64,000 bases of DNA from Achromobacter insolitus (GCF_002209555.1 NZ_NJIF01000001.1:992001-1056000); one strand, 5' to 3'; counted from the first letter of the stretch, positions 9,732 through 19,785 are shown. Program-made: numbers and translations. The notes: generated from the sequence alone by a model not told the origin.

Positions 9732-9938
9732 AGTGCGGCCCGTCGCGCCCTGCCGCAAGAGGCAGGAAATCAACTGAAATATACCTGTTGCACGATGTTG
9801 GACCCGTTTTCCAGCGCTTTCCGGCCAGGGCCCGCCGCCCGCGCCGCGTGGCTCTAAAATGGAAGCCGCCCCGTCTTCTGTCCGAGTTGCTAAAAATCGT
9901 TTACAGGCAAGGCGGCGCTCCCTTTCTACACTGTGTCT

Positions 9939-11249
9939 ATGATCGCCCTTGCAATCATCTGGCGAAACCGGCTGTTGCGCGCCGCGCTGGCGGCGGCCCT
10001 GGCCTGCCCGCTCGCCCCGGCCGTGGGCGACCCACTTGCTACGTCCCCATATATGCCAGCTTTGTCCGCGGGGCGCGGCATCGGGGTGCTGTCCTCGGTC
10101 CAGCCCATTCCCGTGCGCCCTGCCCCGTCCATGGAATCGCGCGCGGTGCCACTGGACCCGGCCCCCTGCGAGATGCAGACCATGGAACCGGCGTTGGATA
10201 CCAGCGTGCGCGGCACGGGCGCGAGTGAAGCCGACCTGATCCCCGGCACCGGCCTGGGCCTGTCGGGCGACGCCCAGCCCGCCCCGGTACCGCTGGATTG
10301 CGGCGTGCTCGCGACGCCCGAGGAACCCACGCCCGATTACGTTTTCGCCCTCCAGGACGGCGACCTGCCCCGCGTGCCGGTGGTCGTGATTTCTGGCGTG
10401 TCGCGCGCTTCGCGGCCCTGGTTCGCCTCGGCCAGCAGCCAGGAAGGCCTGCGCTACGGCGGCAACCGCAACTGGGTCTATCGCAACACTTCGGGTCCGT
10501 CCGTCGCCGTCGGCAATGTCGACGCCCGGGCCCCGGCCTGGGGCAGCAGCGCGCCAGTGGGCGGCCTGCAGATCTCGAACTGGGCCGGATCCGGCGCCAC
10601 CGCCCCCGAAGGCAGCTTCGGCTATTCGTCATCGCTCGGCAGGCTGAACCGCATGGATCCCGCCGCCAGTTCCGGAGCCGTGGACTACGGCGAGGCGGTG
10701 GGCAGCGGCAGCGTGCGTTACGGGCTGACTCCGGCGCTGACGCTGGAAGGCCAGATGCAGAGCGCGCCTTCGCTCACCACACGCGGCATGGGCACCACCT
10801 ATGCCGCCGGCGAGTACGGCACGTTCCGGGCGGGCGCCACGCAAAGTTCGTTCGACGCCGCCAGCGCGTGGCGTTATCGCTTCGACTACAACGTGGACGT
10901 GGCCGACAGCGTGAACCTGGGCTACTCCAACGAGCAGGTCGGGGCGGGTTATGGCGACCTGTCCAGCTACTCGGGCGGCGCGGCCTCGACGGCGCATACC
11001 CGCAACACGCTGTCGGCCGGCGTCCCCATCACCGGCTGGGGCGTGCTCAGCGGCACCTACTCGGGCCTGCGCGAGGGCTCGGAGCTGGCCGAGCAGCGCG
11101 TTGGCCTGTCCCACAGCATGTTCGTCGCACCCAAGGTCAAGCTGGCGGTGGGCGCCGACCGCGACATCCTCTCGGGCAATTATGAATGGCGCGCCAACCT
11201 CAGCATGCCGGTGGATACGTTCATGCGCGGGACCTGGCTGAGCTGGTAG
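9939..11249 (+). CDS. orphan outer-membrane beta-barrel protein resembling a fimbrial-usher barrel fragment
   Basis: The 436-residue protein starts at the ATG at 9939 (a GTG two codons upstream is less likely). It has a signal peptide, with positive residues at about 9 to 13, then a hydrophobic alanine/leucine stretch and a small-residue cleavage region near residue 30. Residues about 30 to 130 are proline-rich with two Cys. From about residue 165 there are alternating aromatic/polar beta-strands and segments such as GSVRYGLTPALTLEGQ, GYGDLSSYSGG and LSMPVDTFMRGTWLSW, recalling the middle barrel strands of FimD/PapC ushers. It ends in Trp, as barrel proteins often do. The usher plug, N-terminal and C-terminal domains are missing, and no chaperone or pilin gene is nearby. 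Function is unknown; usher ancestry is my inference. Confidence 0.6.
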   Translation: MIALAIIWRNRLLRAALAAALACPLAPAVGDPLATSPYMPALSAGRGIGVLSSVQPIPVRPAPSMESRAVPLDPAPCEMQTMEPALDTSVRGTGASEADLIPGTGLGLSGDAQPAPVPLDCGVLATPEEPTPDYVFALQDGDLPRVPVVVISGVSRASRPWFASASSQEGLRYGGNRNWVYRNTSGPSVAVGNVDARAPAWGSSAPVGGLQISNWAGSGATAPEGSFGYSSSLGRLNRMDPAASSGAVDYGEAVGSGSVRYGLTPALTLEGQMQSAPSLTTRGMGTTYAAGEYGTFRAGATQSSFDAASAWRYRFDYNVDVADSVNLGYSNEQVGAGYGDLSSYSGGAASTAHTRNTLSAGVPITGWGVLSGTYSGLREGSELAEQRVGLSHSMFVAPKVKLAVGADRDILSGNYEWRANLSMPVDTFMRGTWLSW

Positions 11250-11342
11250 GCGCACTGCGGCAAGGACGGAAATCTCCCCTCGGAAGGGGCCGGCCAAAAT
11301 TGCGGCTTAAAATCCCTGCCATGATGCTCCCGGCCTACCCCC

Positions 11343-13172
11343 ATGTCTGACGCGCGCGCCCTCGGCGTGTTGCAGCGCGTTTTCGGTTACGAATCCTTCC
11401 GCGGCGACCAGCAAGCCATTGTCGAACAGGTGATCGACGGCGGCGACGCGCTGGTCCTCATGCCCACTGGCGGCGGCAAGTCGCTCTGTTACCAGATCCC
11501 GTCGCTCGTCCGCGAAGGCACCGGCATCGTCGTGTCGCCGCTCATCGCGCTGATGCAGGACCAAGTCGACGCCCTGACCGAACTGGGCGTGCGCGCGGCC
11601 TTCCTGAACTCGACGCAGGAGTGGCGCGTTGCCCGCGACGTAGAGCAGGCTTTCCTGGCTGGCGAGCTGGACCTGCTGTATGTCGCGCCCGAACGCCTGT
11701 TGACCGACCGCTGCCTGCAGCTGCTCGAACGCGGCCGTATCGCACTGTTCGCTATCGACGAGGCGCACTGCGTGTCCCAATGGGGCCATGACTTCCGTCC
11801 CGAATACCTGGGGCTGTCGATGCTGCACGAGCGCTGGCCAGACGTGCCGCGCATTGCGCTGACGGCGACCGCCACCGCCGATACCCGCCGCGAGATCGCC
11901 CAACGCCTGTCGCTGGACGACGCGCGCCACTTCGTTTCCAGCTTCGACCGTCCCAATATCCGCTATCGCATCATCGAAAAGAACGAGGTGCGCAAGCAGT
12001 TGCTGGAGATGATCCAGGCCGAGCACGAAGGCGAATCGGGCGTGGTGTATTGCCTGTCGCGAGCCCGCGTGGAAGAAACCGCGGAGTTCCTGTGCAACCA
12101 GGGCATCGACGCCATGCCCTATCACGCGGGCCTCAGCGCGCAGGTGCGCGCCGCCAACCAGGCGCGCTTCCTGCGCGAGGACGGCGTGGTCATGGTCGCC
12201 ACCATCGCGTTCGGCATGGGCATCGACAAGCCCGACGTGCGCTTCGTGGCGCACATAGATCTGCCCAAGTCCGTGGAAGGCTATTACCAGGAAACCGGTC
12301 GCGCCGGCCGTGACGGACTGCCGGCCACTGCCTGGCTGGCCTACGGACTGCAAGACGTGGTGCAGCAGCGCCGCATGATCGACGAATCCCCGGGCGAAGA
12401 GTCCTACCGGCGGCGCCTGGGCCAGCAGCTGGATGCCATGCTGGGTCTGTGCGAAACCGTGGAATGCCGCCGCGTGCGCCTGTTGGCCTACTTCGGCCAG
12501 CAGATCACGGCCTGCGGCAATTGCGACGTCTGCCTGGATCCGCCCCAGGCCTGGGATGGCACGGTCGCCGCGCAGAAAGTGCTGTCCGCCGTCTATCGCC
12601 TGTGGAAAGAACGCGGCCAGCGCTACGGCGCGGGCCACATCATCGACATCCTGCGCGGCAAGGTCACCGACCGCACCAAACAGCACGGCCACGACACGCT
12701 CAGCGTGTTCGGCGTAGGGGCGGACCTGAGCGACACCGCGTGGCGCGGCGTGCTGCGCCAATTGCTGGCGCAAGGCTTGCTGACGGTGGACCACGAAGGC
12801 TATGGCACCCTGGCCCTGACCGAAGGCAGCCGGGCCGTGCTCAAGGGCGAGCGTCAATTGATGCTGCGCCGGGAATCCGAGAAAAAGCCGCGCTCTGGCA
12901 AGAGCGGCACCGGTCGTCCCAAAGCGGCGACGATCGACCTGCCGGCCGAACTGCAGCCCGTGTTCGAGGCCTTGCGCGCCTGGCGCGGCGAGGTCGCCAA
13001 GAGCCATGGCGTGCCCGCATACGTCATTTTCCATGACGCCACGCTGCGCGAGATTGCGCTGGCCCAGCCCGAATCAATGGACGAGCTGAGCCACATCAGC
13101 GGCGTGGGTGCACGCAAGCTGGAAGCGTACGGCGAAGAAATCCTGCAGCGCGTGAGCAAGCCGGCCTTGTGA
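11343..13172 (+). CDS. recQ: ATP-dependent DNA helicase RecQ
   Basis: This 609-residue superfamily 2 3'-5' helicase acts in recombination and replication-fork repair. The [12 protein letters not shown] segment precedes motif I ([14 protein letters not shown]), then DEAH as [18 protein letters not shown]. Motif VI is [11 protein letters not shown] zinc-binding C-x-ACGNCDVC cluster leads into the RQC winged helix. The C-terminal HRDC domain is present ([16 protein letters not shown] onward). Length equals E. coli RecQ. It converges on the cydB-like gene across a short hairpin. Confidence 0.97.
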   Translation: MSDARALGVLQRVFGYESFRGDQQAIVEQVIDGGDALVLMPTGGGKSLCYQIPSLVREGTGIVVSPLIALMQDQVDALTELGVRAAFLNSTQEWRVARDVEQAFLAGELDLLYVAPERLLTDRCLQLLERGRIALFAIDEAHCVSQWGHDFRPEYLGLSMLHERWPDVPRIALTATATADTRREIAQRLSLDDARHFVSSFDRPNIRYRIIEKNEVRKQLLEMIQAEHEGESGVVYCLSRARVEETAEFLCNQGIDAMPYHAGLSAQVRAANQARFLREDGVVMVATIAFGMGIDKPDVRFVAHIDLPKSVEGYYQETGRAGRDGLPATAWLAYGLQDVVQQRRMIDESPGEESYRRRLGQQLDAMLGLCETVECRRVRLLAYFGQQITACGNCDVCLDPPQAWDGTVAAQKVLSAVYRLWKERGQRYGAGHIIDILRGKVTDRTKQHGHDTLSVFGVGADLSDTAWRGVLRQLLAQGLLTVDHEGYGTLALTEGSRAVLKGERQLMLRRESEKKPRSGKSGTGRPKAATIDLPAELQPVFEALRAWRGEVAKSHGVPAYVIFHDATLREIALAQPESMDELSHISGVGARKLEAYGEEILQRVSKPAL

Positions 13173-13194
13173 TGGCTGCCCTTCGGGGCAGCCA
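13173..13194. terminator. UUCG-loop hairpin between recQ and the cydB-like gene
   Basis: The 9-bp inverted repeat TGGCTGCCC / GGGCAGCCA encloses a TTCG tetraloop in the 30-base gap between the convergent recQ and cydB-like stops. It has no strong T-tract on either side. A shared transcript end is the likely role. Confidence 0.5.
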
Positions 13195-13202
13195 CGGCCA
13201 AA

Positions 13203-14255
13203 TCAGCCCGGTGGCGGCAGCAGCGGCACCGGGGCGCGCTCCTTGCCGAACACCGAGCGGTAGGCCAGGATGTTGAACACCAGCACCACTGGAATGCCCA
13301 CGACGGCGCCTGCCAACACCAGACGCATGGAGCCCAGCGCGCCCGCGCCGTCCCACAAGGTCATGTCGTCCAGGATCAGGTAGGGAAACAGGCTGTAGGC
13401 CAGCCCGCTAAGCATCAGCAGGAACAGGGCTACGCACAGCACGAAGGGCAGCCAGCTGAAGCGGTCGGCCTTCCCGGGCAAGCGGGCCAGCAGCATTTCA
13501 GCCGCCACGAAGCCCGCCAGCATCATGACCCAGACCGTGGCGGCCAGGCTCAGGTGGGCGATGTTGCTCCATTTGTAGAAAATGCCTGCGTTGGCCAGGC
13601 CCAGCGTAACGGCGATCGCCACCATGCCCACCGCCGTCCAGCGGATGGCATGGCGGGCCCAGTTTGCGGCGCGGCGCTGCAAATCGCCGTCCACTCGCAT
13701 GACAAGCCAGGATGCGCCCAGCAATACATAGGCGGCCACCGCGCACAAGCCCACGAACATGGAGAACCAGCCATAGCCGGCGTCGGACTGGTAGCCGGTC
13801 GCGATGCGGCCCAGCAGCATGCCCTGGCCAAAAGCGGTGATCAGCGACCCTGCCCAGAAACCGAAGATCCAGCGCGGCTTCATTTCGTTGCGCGCGCGAA
13901 TGCGGAATTCGAAGGACACGCTGCGCAGCACCACGCCCAGCACCATGCAAGTCAGCGGCCCGTAAAGCTTGCCCAGCACCGCGCCCCAGGCGAAGGGGAA
14001 CGCGGCCGCGAACAGCCCCATGCCCAGCAGCAGCCAGAATTCGTTGGCGTCGCGCCATGGGCTCAGCAGGCTCATCATGCGGCCGCGCTCGTGTTCGGGC
14101 GCCAGTTGCAGCAGGATCCCGACGCCAAGGTCGAAACCGTCCAGCACCATGCCCGCGGCAATCACCACGAACAGCAGCGCCATGAAGGCCAGCGGCATCC
14201 AGAATGAAGGATCGTCGGGATTGAGGCCTTGGGAGGCGGCGAGCATGGCGATCAT
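13203..14255 (-). CDS. cytochrome bd oxidase subunit II (CydB) homologue
   Basis: This integral membrane protein of 350 residues has about nine hydrophobic segments. CydB hallmarks are visible: DGFDLGVGILLQL near residue 40, DANEFWLLLGMGLFAAAFP (usual form DGNEVWL...), and RSVSFEFR. The start is the ATG at 14255, fixed by the four-base ATGA overlap with the upstream cydA-like stop; the longer frame to 14783 is antisense-like read-through in cydA. In true cytochrome bd this subunit supports the heme-bearing CydA. Here its partner lacks heme ligands, so quinol oxidase activity should not be assumed. No CydX-like micro-ORF was seen downstream. Confidence 0.85.
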   Translation of the reverse strand: MIAMLAASQGLNPDDPSFWMPLAFMALLFVVIAAGMVLDGFDLGVGILLQLAPEHERGRMMSLLSPWRDANEFWLLLGMGLFAAAFPFAWGAVLGKLYGPLTCMVLGVVLRSVSFEFRIRARNEMKPRWIFGFWAGSLITAFGQGMLLGRIATGYQSDAGYGWFSMFVGLCAVAAYVLLGASWLVMRVDGDLQRRAANWARHAIRWTAVGMVAIAVTLGLANAGIFYKWSNIAHLSLAATVWVMMLAGFVAAEMLLARLPGKADRFSWLPFVLCVALFLLMLSGLAYSLFPYLILDDMTLWDGAGALGSMRLVLAGAVVGIPVVLVFNILAYRSVFGKERAPVPLLPPPG

Positions 14256-15595
14256 GGCGTACCTCCGCCCAGTTTGCGCACAGGCACGACGCCGTAGCGC
14301 GCCGCGTGGAACAGCATGCCGACGAACGCCGCGAGCAGCAGCACGTACAGCACGCCGTAGCCGATCAGGCCGTACAGCACGGTGCTGGAAGCCACGATGC
14401 CCAGCACTTCGGATTGCGTGATGGTGCCGTTCACCGCGAACGGCTGCAGGCCGAGTATGGACACCCACCACCCGGCCACGACGGCGATGGCACCCGAAAA
14501 CATCATGCCGCACAGGACCCGCTGCCACCAATGCGGCAATGTGGACGGGTCCAAGCCGCGCCGGAAGGTCCACAGAAAGGTCACGCAGGCCACGGCCAGC
14601 ATCAACAGCCCCAGGCCGGCCGCCACGCGCAGCGACCAGAATGTCAGCGCCACGGGGGGCAACATGCCGGAATACTTGTCCAGGCCGCGGTAGGTACCGT
14701 CCTGGTTGCGGTGCAGCCACATGCCGCCCATGTTGCGCAGGGTGAGGTCGGCCACATTCGTATGGGAGCGCGCGTCGGGCCATGCAAACAGCACCAGTTG
14801 CGGTTCGGTGCCGCTTTCCCAGTAGCCCGCGGCGGCGGCGGCCTTGGCGGGCTGCAGCTTGGCGATCATCTGGCCGGCGCCGGTGGCGACCGGCAATTGC
14901 ATGAAGGCCGCTACGACCGCCACCACCAGGGCGGTCTTGAACGCATTGCGCTCGCCATCGCCCAAGGGGCGCCGCAAGGCCTGCAACGCTGTCACGCCCA
15001 TCATCAGGAACGAGGCGGCCAGGGCCGCGCCCACCACCACCACCGCCATGCGCCAGCCCACCGACGGATTCAGCACCACGGCCATCCAGTCATAGACCTG
15101 GTAGCGTCCATCCACCAGCAGCGCGCCGTCCGGCGTCTGCATCCAGGATTGCAATGCCAGCACCCAGAACACCGCCACCAGCTGCCCCACCGCCACCATC
15201 AGCACGGCCAGCGTATGGGCGCCGTCCGACACGCGGCGCTGGCCGAACAGCATGACGCCGAGAAAACAGGACTTAAGGATGAAGACCGAGAGAATGCCGT
15301 AGCCGAGCAAGGGACCGGCGACATTGCCGATCTTGTCCATGAGGCCCGCCCACAGGCTGCCCAGCTGGATCAGCACGGGCACGCTGGCCGCGAGAGTCAG
15401 CACGAAGGCCAGGGCGAATATCCGCACCCAGAAGCGGTAGGCGGCTGTCCAGCCGCCGTGGCCCGACCAGCGCGCCCGGATCTTGAAGAACAGCAGCACC
15501 CAGGCAAGCGCCAGGGAGAAGGCCAGGAAAAACGCCAGGAAGCTCAGACTGGCCACGAACTGCGCGCGGGCCAGGGATAACGTGGATATGTCCAT
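14252..15595 (-). CDS. CydA-like membrane protein lacking all heme-ligand residues
   Basis: The 447-residue polytopic protein aligns along its length with CydA/CioA: ARAQF at the start, GPLLxYxIL, FLGVMLFG, WMQTPDG, VLNPS, LVLFAWPD and GLQPF all keep their order and spacing. However, the heme b595 ligand His19 position is L20, the heme b558 His186 is V185 and Met393 is A325. Glu99 and Glu107 of the proton/heme site are G100 and K108, and the quinol-site Glu257 is A256. GRQPW is changed to GLQPF. No transmembrane histidine replaces them. The codons at L20 were checked directly in the DNA. It is probably a non-canonical, heme-poor relative co-expressed with CydB. Automated annotation as ubiquinol oxidase subunit I would be misleading. 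Confidence 0.85.
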   Translation of the reverse strand: MDISTLSLARAQFVASLSFLAFFLAFSLALAWVLLFFKIRARWSGHGGWTAAYRFWVRIFALAFVLTLAASVPVLIQLGSLWAGLMDKIGNVAGPLLGYGILSVFILKSCFLGVMLFGQRRVSDGAHTLAVLMVAVGQLVAVFWVLALQSWMQTPDGALLVDGRYQVYDWMAVVLNPSVGWRMAVVVVGAALAASFLMMGVTALQALRRPLGDGERNAFKTALVVAVVAAFMQLPVATGAGQMIAKLQPAKAAAAAGYWESGTEPQLVLFAWPDARSHTNVADLTLRNMGGMWLHRNQDGTYRGLDKYSGMLPPVALTFWSLRVAAGLGLLMLAVACVTFLWTFRRGLDPSTLPHWWQRVLCGMMFSGAIAVVAGWWVSILGLQPFAVNGTITQSEVLGIVASSTVLYGLIGYGVLYVLLLAAFVGMLFHAARYGVVPVRKLGGGTP

Positions 15596-15731
15596 GATGG
15601 CCCGTAGTGTAGAGCCAGTTACATGACCGTGGGGACAGTTTGAAACCGGTTGCGCCGGCCGCTAAAAGGCCTCGCCTGCGGAACGTGGCAAAATTGACTC
15701 TTTGTCGCTGCTTTTTCCTATTCTTTCAAGA

Positions 15732-17498
15732 ATGACCTCCGCCACGACGCCGACCCCTGCCGCATCCAATTTCCTGCTCAACATCGTTCAAGACGACCTC
15801 GAAGCCCAGCGCTTCGCAGGCAAGCGTTGGGCGGGCAAGCCTGGCCCGGCGGCCCTGCAACAACAAGGCGGAATGGATCCGGCCCGCATCCGCACGCGCT
15901 TTCCGCCGGAGCCCAATGGCTACCTGCACCTCGGCCACGCCAAGAGCATCTGCGTGAACTTTGGGCTGGCGCGCGACTTCGGCGGCGTCTGCCACCTGCG
16001 CTTTGACGACACCAATCCGGAAAAGGAAGACCAGGAATACGTCGACGCCATCATCGAGGCCGTGCACTGGCTGGGCTTCGACTGGAAGGCCGACGGCAAT
16101 GACAACCTGTACTTCGCCAGCGACTACTTCGGCTACATGTACGAGTTCGCCGAGGCGCTGGTCGAGGCCGGCCACGCCTACGTGGACGAACAAAGCCCCG
16201 AAGAAATCCGCGCCAACCGCGGCACGCTGACGGAACCCGGCACCGACTCGCCCTGGCGCAACCGCCCCGCCGCCGAGTCGTTGACGCTGCTGCGCGAAAT
16301 GCGCGACGGCAAGCATCCCGACGGCAGCCTGGTGCTGCGCGCGAAGATCAACATGGCTTCGCCCAACATCAACCTGCGCGACCCGGTCATGTACCGCGTG
16401 CGCCATGCCCACCACCACCGCACCGGCGACCAGTGGTGCATTTACCCGATGTACAGCTGGGCGCACCCGGTCGAAGACGCGCTCGAAGGCATCACGCACA
16501 GTGTCTGCACGCTGGAATTCGAAGACCAGCGCCCGTTCTACGACTGGATCCTGGCGCGCCTGGCCGAACTCGGCAAGCTGGCCCAGCCGCTGCCGCACCA
16601 GTATGAATTCGCCCGCCTGAACGTCAGCTACGTCGTCACCAGCAAGCGCAAGCTGCTGCAGCTGGTGCGCGAAGGCCACGTGGACGGCTGGGACGATCCC
16701 CGCATGCCGACCATCTTCGGCCTGCGCCGGCGCGGCTACACGCCCTCTTCGATCCGACTGTTCTGCGACCGCACCGCCGTGTCCAAGTCCGATTCCCGCA
16801 TCGACTACAGCCTGCTCGAGCAGGCGGTGCGCGACGACCTGGACCCCGTCGCGCCGCGCTCGGTGGCCGTGCTGGATCCGCTCAAGCTGGTCATCACCAA
16901 CTACCCGGAAGGCCAGACCGAGATCTGCACCGCGCCGCGCAACCCGCACAACCCCGAAGCCGGCGTGCGCGAGTTCCCGCTGTCGCGCGAGCTCTGGATC
17001 GAACGCGACGACTTCCGCGAAGAAGCGCCCAAGAAATACTTCCGCCTCTTCCCGGGCAACACCGTGCGCCTGAAATACGGCTACGTGGTCCGCTGCACCG
17101 GTTTCACCAAGAACGAGGCCGGCGAGGTCGTCGAGGTCCAGGCCGAATACCTGCCGGAAACCAAGAGCGGCACGCCCGGCGCCGACAGCGTCAAGGTCAA
17201 GGGCAACATCACCTGGGTCAGCGCGGCCCACGCGGTGCCCGCCCAGATCCACCTGTACGACCGCCTGTTCGCCGACCCGCGTCCCGACGGCGGCGACAAG
17301 GACTTCCTGGCCTGCCTGAACCCGAACTCCAAGCAGACCGTCACGGCCTGGCTGGAACCCGGCACCGTGGCCACGCCGGGCGCCACCTGGCAGTTCGAAC
17401 GCCTGGGCTACTTCACGGCCGACCTGAAGGAATCCACCGCGGAGAGCCCGGTGCTCAACCGCATCGTGACCCTGCGCGACTCCTGGGCGCAAGGCTGA
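15732..17498 (+). CDS. glnS: glutaminyl-tRNA synthetase
   Basis: This class I synthetase charges tRNA-Gln with glutamine. The protein is 588 residues from the ATG at 15732; the TTG at 15702 only adds an implausible extension. The HIGH-type motif appears as [15 protein letters not shown], followed by [10 protein letters not shown]. The KMSKS-type loop is VTSKRKL (a VMSKRKL variant). The C-terminal anticodon-binding beta-barrels include [14 protein letters not shown]. Presence of GlnRS means this organism can make Gln-tRNA directly. A strong intrinsic terminator follows at 17524. Confidence 0.97.
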   Translation: MTSATTPTPAASNFLLNIVQDDLEAQRFAGKRWAGKPGPAALQQQGGMDPARIRTRFPPEPNGYLHLGHAKSICVNFGLARDFGGVCHLRFDDTNPEKEDQEYVDAIIEAVHWLGFDWKADGNDNLYFASDYFGYMYEFAEALVEAGHAYVDEQSPEEIRANRGTLTEPGTDSPWRNRPAAESLTLLREMRDGKHPDGSLVLRAKINMASPNINLRDPVMYRVRHAHHHRTGDQWCIYPMYSWAHPVEDALEGITHSVCTLEFEDQRPFYDWILARLAELGKLAQPLPHQYEFARLNVSYVVTSKRKLLQLVREGHVDGWDDPRMPTIFGLRRRGYTPSSIRLFCDRTAVSKSDSRIDYSLLEQAVRDDLDPVAPRSVAVLDPLKLVITNYPEGQTEICTAPRNPHNPEAGVREFPLSRELWIERDDFREEAPKKYFRLFPGNTVRLKYGYVVRCTGFTKNEAGEVVEVQAEYLPETKSGTPGADSVKVKGNITWVSAAHAVPAQIHLYDRLFADPRPDGGDKDFLACLNPNSKQTVTAWLEPGTVATPGATWQFERLGYFTADLKESTAESPVLNRIVTLRDSWAQG

Positions 17499-17523
17499 CG
17501 CGCCGCGTCCGCATTGCAGGGAA

Positions 17524-17548
17524 AAGGCGCCGAAAGGCGCCTTTTTCT
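17524..17548 (+). terminator. intrinsic terminator of glnS
   Basis: A perfect 8-bp stem AAGGCGCC / GGCGCCTT with a GAAA tetraloop is followed by a T-rich tail (TTTTTCTTT), 26 bases after the glnS stop. It has every feature of a rho-independent terminator. Confidence 0.9.
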
Positions 17549-17658
17549 TTGGGTCCGCCCCCTGCGCATGCCGCCCCTGGGCGGGTTATCATCCCCCGAA
17601 CCCCGCAGCCGGTCGAGCGCGCCGTTTCCGGCGCCCCAGACCGCCAGCCACAATCAAG

Positions 17659-18540
17659 ATGAACACTGAATCCCTAGCCCTGGACTTCAAAAGCGCCACC
17701 CTCTATGCCATCCGGGTGGTCCTGCACAGCGCCGATCCCGAACGCCTGACCGCCGCCCTGGCCAAGCGCATGGCCGATGCCGGCAGCTTCTTCGAAAACG
17801 AACCCGTGGTCATCGACGCCAGCCGCGTCGAGGAAAAAATCGATTGGACCGCCCTGGTGGCGGCATTGCGCGGCCACAACCTGCCCCCCATCGGCGTGGT
17901 GGCGGAAGGCGCCAACCTGGAAGCCGCTCGCGCGGCCGGCCTGACGCCGGTGGAACTGTCCACGCCCGCGGCCCGGCCCGCGCCGGTGATCGACACCGCG
18001 CCGCCCAACGACGTGTCCACGCCGGTACCCTCGGTGCCCGCCGCCGCGGTCGAGACCGCGCCCGCGCCCACTGAAGTCTCCACCGAACCTGAAACGCCCG
18101 CCGCGGATACGCCCGCCGACAAGCCCGCGGCCGAGCCGCTGCCGGCGCGCGCGGCGAGCAGCACCACCTCTGCCCCCAGCCCCACGCCTGCCGCCCCGCA
18201 CTCGTCGTCGGCGCTGGTCATCACCAAGCCGCTACGCTCCGGCCAGCGCGTCTATGCGCGCCACACGGACCTGGTGGTAATCGGCATGGTGAGCCAGGGC
18301 GCGGAAGTCATCGCGGACGGCAACGTCCACGTCTACGGCCCGCTGCGCGGCAAGGCCATGGCAGGCGCCCGCGGCGACACTTCCGCGCGCATTTTCACGA
18401 CGCACCTGGATGCCGAGCTGCTGGCCGTGGCCGGCGTGTACCGCGTGGTCGAGGACAAGCTGGACCGCACGCTGCAAAATCAGCCCGCGCTGGTCCGCCT
18501 GGACGGCGATACGCTGCGCATCGAGGCGCTCAAGGCCTGA
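17659..18540 (+). CDS. minC: septum site-determining protein MinC
   Basis: MinC is the inhibitor of FtsZ ring assembly, carried to the poles by MinD. The 293-residue protein has an N-terminal FtsZ-inhibiting domain (about 1 to 100), a long linker rich in Ala, Pro, Thr and Glu (about 105 to 185), and the C-terminal beta-helix MinD-binding domain from about residue 188 ([34 protein letters not shown]). The linker makes it longer than E. coli MinC (231). minD and minE follow, but a 168-base spacer with hairpins separates minC from minD. Confidence 0.95.
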   Translation: MNTESLALDFKSATLYAIRVVLHSADPERLTAALAKRMADAGSFFENEPVVIDASRVEEKIDWTALVAALRGHNLPPIGVVAEGANLEAARAAGLTPVELSTPAARPAPVIDTAPPNDVSTPVPSVPAAAVETAPAPTEVSTEPETPAADTPADKPAAEPLPARAASSTTSAPSPTPAAPHSSSALVITKPLRSGQRVYARHTDLVVIGMVSQGAEVIADGNVHVYGPLRGKAMAGARGDTSARIFTTHLDAELLAVAGVYRVVEDKLDRTLQNQPALVRLDGDTLRIEALKA

Positions 18541-18547
18541 ATGGGTT

Positions 18548-18622
18548 GTGTGCCCCCACGCTGCACCCGCTTGCGCGGGCTTGCTGCCCCCGAGAGGTGC
18601 TCTTGCCTTGAGGCGGCCCAAA
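18548..18622. repeat. REP-like GC-rich intergenic repeat
   Basis: This C-rich stretch includes a CCCGC-TTGC-GCGGG hairpin (18566-18579), a GCCCCCGAGAGG segment and a TTGCCTTGAGGCGGCCC end. Sequences of this form recur between genes in many Burkholderiales genomes (from memory). A second C/G-rich, hairpin-forming intergenic element lies at 45436-45503. Family membership needs a genome-wide search. Confidence 0.5.
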
Positions 18623-18643
18623 GATTTCAACACATCCTGTAAG

Positions 18644-18665
18644 AAGCCTTACAAGGGCTTTTTGC
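18644..18665 (+). terminator. weak hairpin with T-tract between minC and minD
   Basis: AAGCCT and GGGCTT form a 6-bp stem (one G-T pair) with a five-base loop, followed by TTTTT-G. It could attenuate read-through from minC so that minDE depend partly on their own promoter in the AT-richer bases 18660-18708. Confidence 0.4.
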
Positions 18666-18708
18666 TTTACGATAACGCGATTTATTCGAACATAAGGGTT
18701 TGATCGTC

Positions 18709-19524
18709 ATGACACGCATTGTTGTGGTGACTTCCGGCAAAGGCGGCGTGGGCAAAACCACGACCAGCGCCAGTTTTTCTGCAGGACTCGCGATGCGGGG
18801 CCACAAGACCGCTGTCATCGACTTCGATGTCGGCCTGCGCAACCTCGACCTGATCATGGGCTGCGAACGCCGCGTGGTGTATGACTTCGTCAACGTGATC
18901 CAGGGCGAAGCGACGCTCAACCAGGCGCTCATCAAGGACAAGCAGCTCGAAAACCTGTTCATCCTGCCCGCCTCGCAAACGCGCGACAAGGATGCGCTGA
19001 CGCAAGAAGGCGTGGAAAAGGTCATCAACGACCTCAAGGGCATGGGCTTTGACTACATCGTCTGCGACTCGCCCGCCGGCATCGAGACGGGCGCGCTGAT
19101 GGCCGCCTACTTTGCCGACGACGCGCTGGTGGTGACCAACCCGGAAGTCTCGTCGGTGCGCGACTCCGACCGCATTCTGGGCATCCTGGCCGCCAAGTCC
19201 AAGCGCGCCGTCGAAGGCGACGAACCGGTCAAGGAATACCTGCTGCTCACGCGCTACAGCCCCAAGCGCGTTGTCGACGGCGAAATGCTGTCGCTGGGCG
19301 ACATCGAGGACATCCTGCGCATCAAGCTGATCGGCGTGATCCCCGAGTCGGAAGCGGTGCTGCAGGCGTCGAACCAGGGCCTGCCGGCCATCCACCTGAG
19401 AGATACCGACGTGTCTGAAGCGTACAAGGACGTCGTGGCCCGTTACCTGGGCGAAGACAAGGCCCTGCGCTTTACCGATTACGAAAAGCCCGGTTTCCTG
19501 AAACGCCTGTTCGGAGGCAAGTAA
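18709..19524 (+). CDS. minD: septum site-determining ATPase MinD
   Basis: This ParA-like ATPase binds the membrane, recruits MinC and oscillates under MinE control. It is 271 residues from the ATG at 18709 (MTRIVVVTSGKGGVGKTT); the TTG at 18700 only adds three residues. The deviant Walker A KGGVGKTT is at about residues 11 to 18. DFDVGLRNLDL and CDSPAGIE follow. The C-terminal amphipathic membrane-targeting helix is FLKRLFGGK. minE begins three bases after the stop, so the pair is tightly coupled. Confidence 0.98.
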   Translation: MTRIVVVTSGKGGVGKTTTSASFSAGLAMRGHKTAVIDFDVGLRNLDLIMGCERRVVYDFVNVIQGEATLNQALIKDKQLENLFILPASQTRDKDALTQEGVEKVINDLKGMGFDYIVCDSPAGIETGALMAAYFADDALVVTNPEVSSVRDSDRILGILAAKSKRAVEGDEPVKEYLLLTRYSPKRVVDGEMLSLGDIEDILRIKLIGVIPESEAVLQASNQGLPAIHLRDTDVSEAYKDVVARYLGEDKALRFTDYEKPGFLKRLFGGK

Positions 19525-19527
19525 GCA

Positions 19528-19785
19528 ATGTCCTTCCTGTCGTTTCTGCTCGGTCAAAAGAAAACTTCCGCATCCGTCGCCAAGGAACGGTTGCAGATCA
19601 TCCTGGCCCACGAGCGGGGCCGCGGCGATTCGCCCGATTACCTGCCGCAGTTGCAGCAGGAACTTATCGCCGTCATTTCCAAGTACGTGAAGATCAACCC
19701 CGAGGACATCAAGGTGCACCTGGAACGCCAGGACACGCTCGAGGTCCTGGAGGTAAAGATCGAGATGCCGCAGAACGAGACCTGA
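19528..19785 (+). CDS. minE: cell division topological specificity factor MinE
   Basis: The 85-residue MinE stimulates MinD ATPase and confines MinCD to the poles. The N-terminal amphipathic anti-MinCD segment ([29 protein letters not shown]) is followed by a topological-specificity domain ending in LEVKIEMPQ. Length is typical. It is the last gene of the min group and is followed by a strong terminator at 19811. Confidence 0.97.
   Translation: MSFLSFLLGQKKTSASVAKERLQIILAHERGRGDSPDYLPQLQQELIAVISKYVKINPEDIKVHLERQDTLEVLEVKIEMPQNET

Noticed and set aside
9771-9773. TTG as start of the response regulator
   Set aside because: It adds 14 residues unlike any receiver domain; ATG codons at 9731 or 9722 fit the family start.
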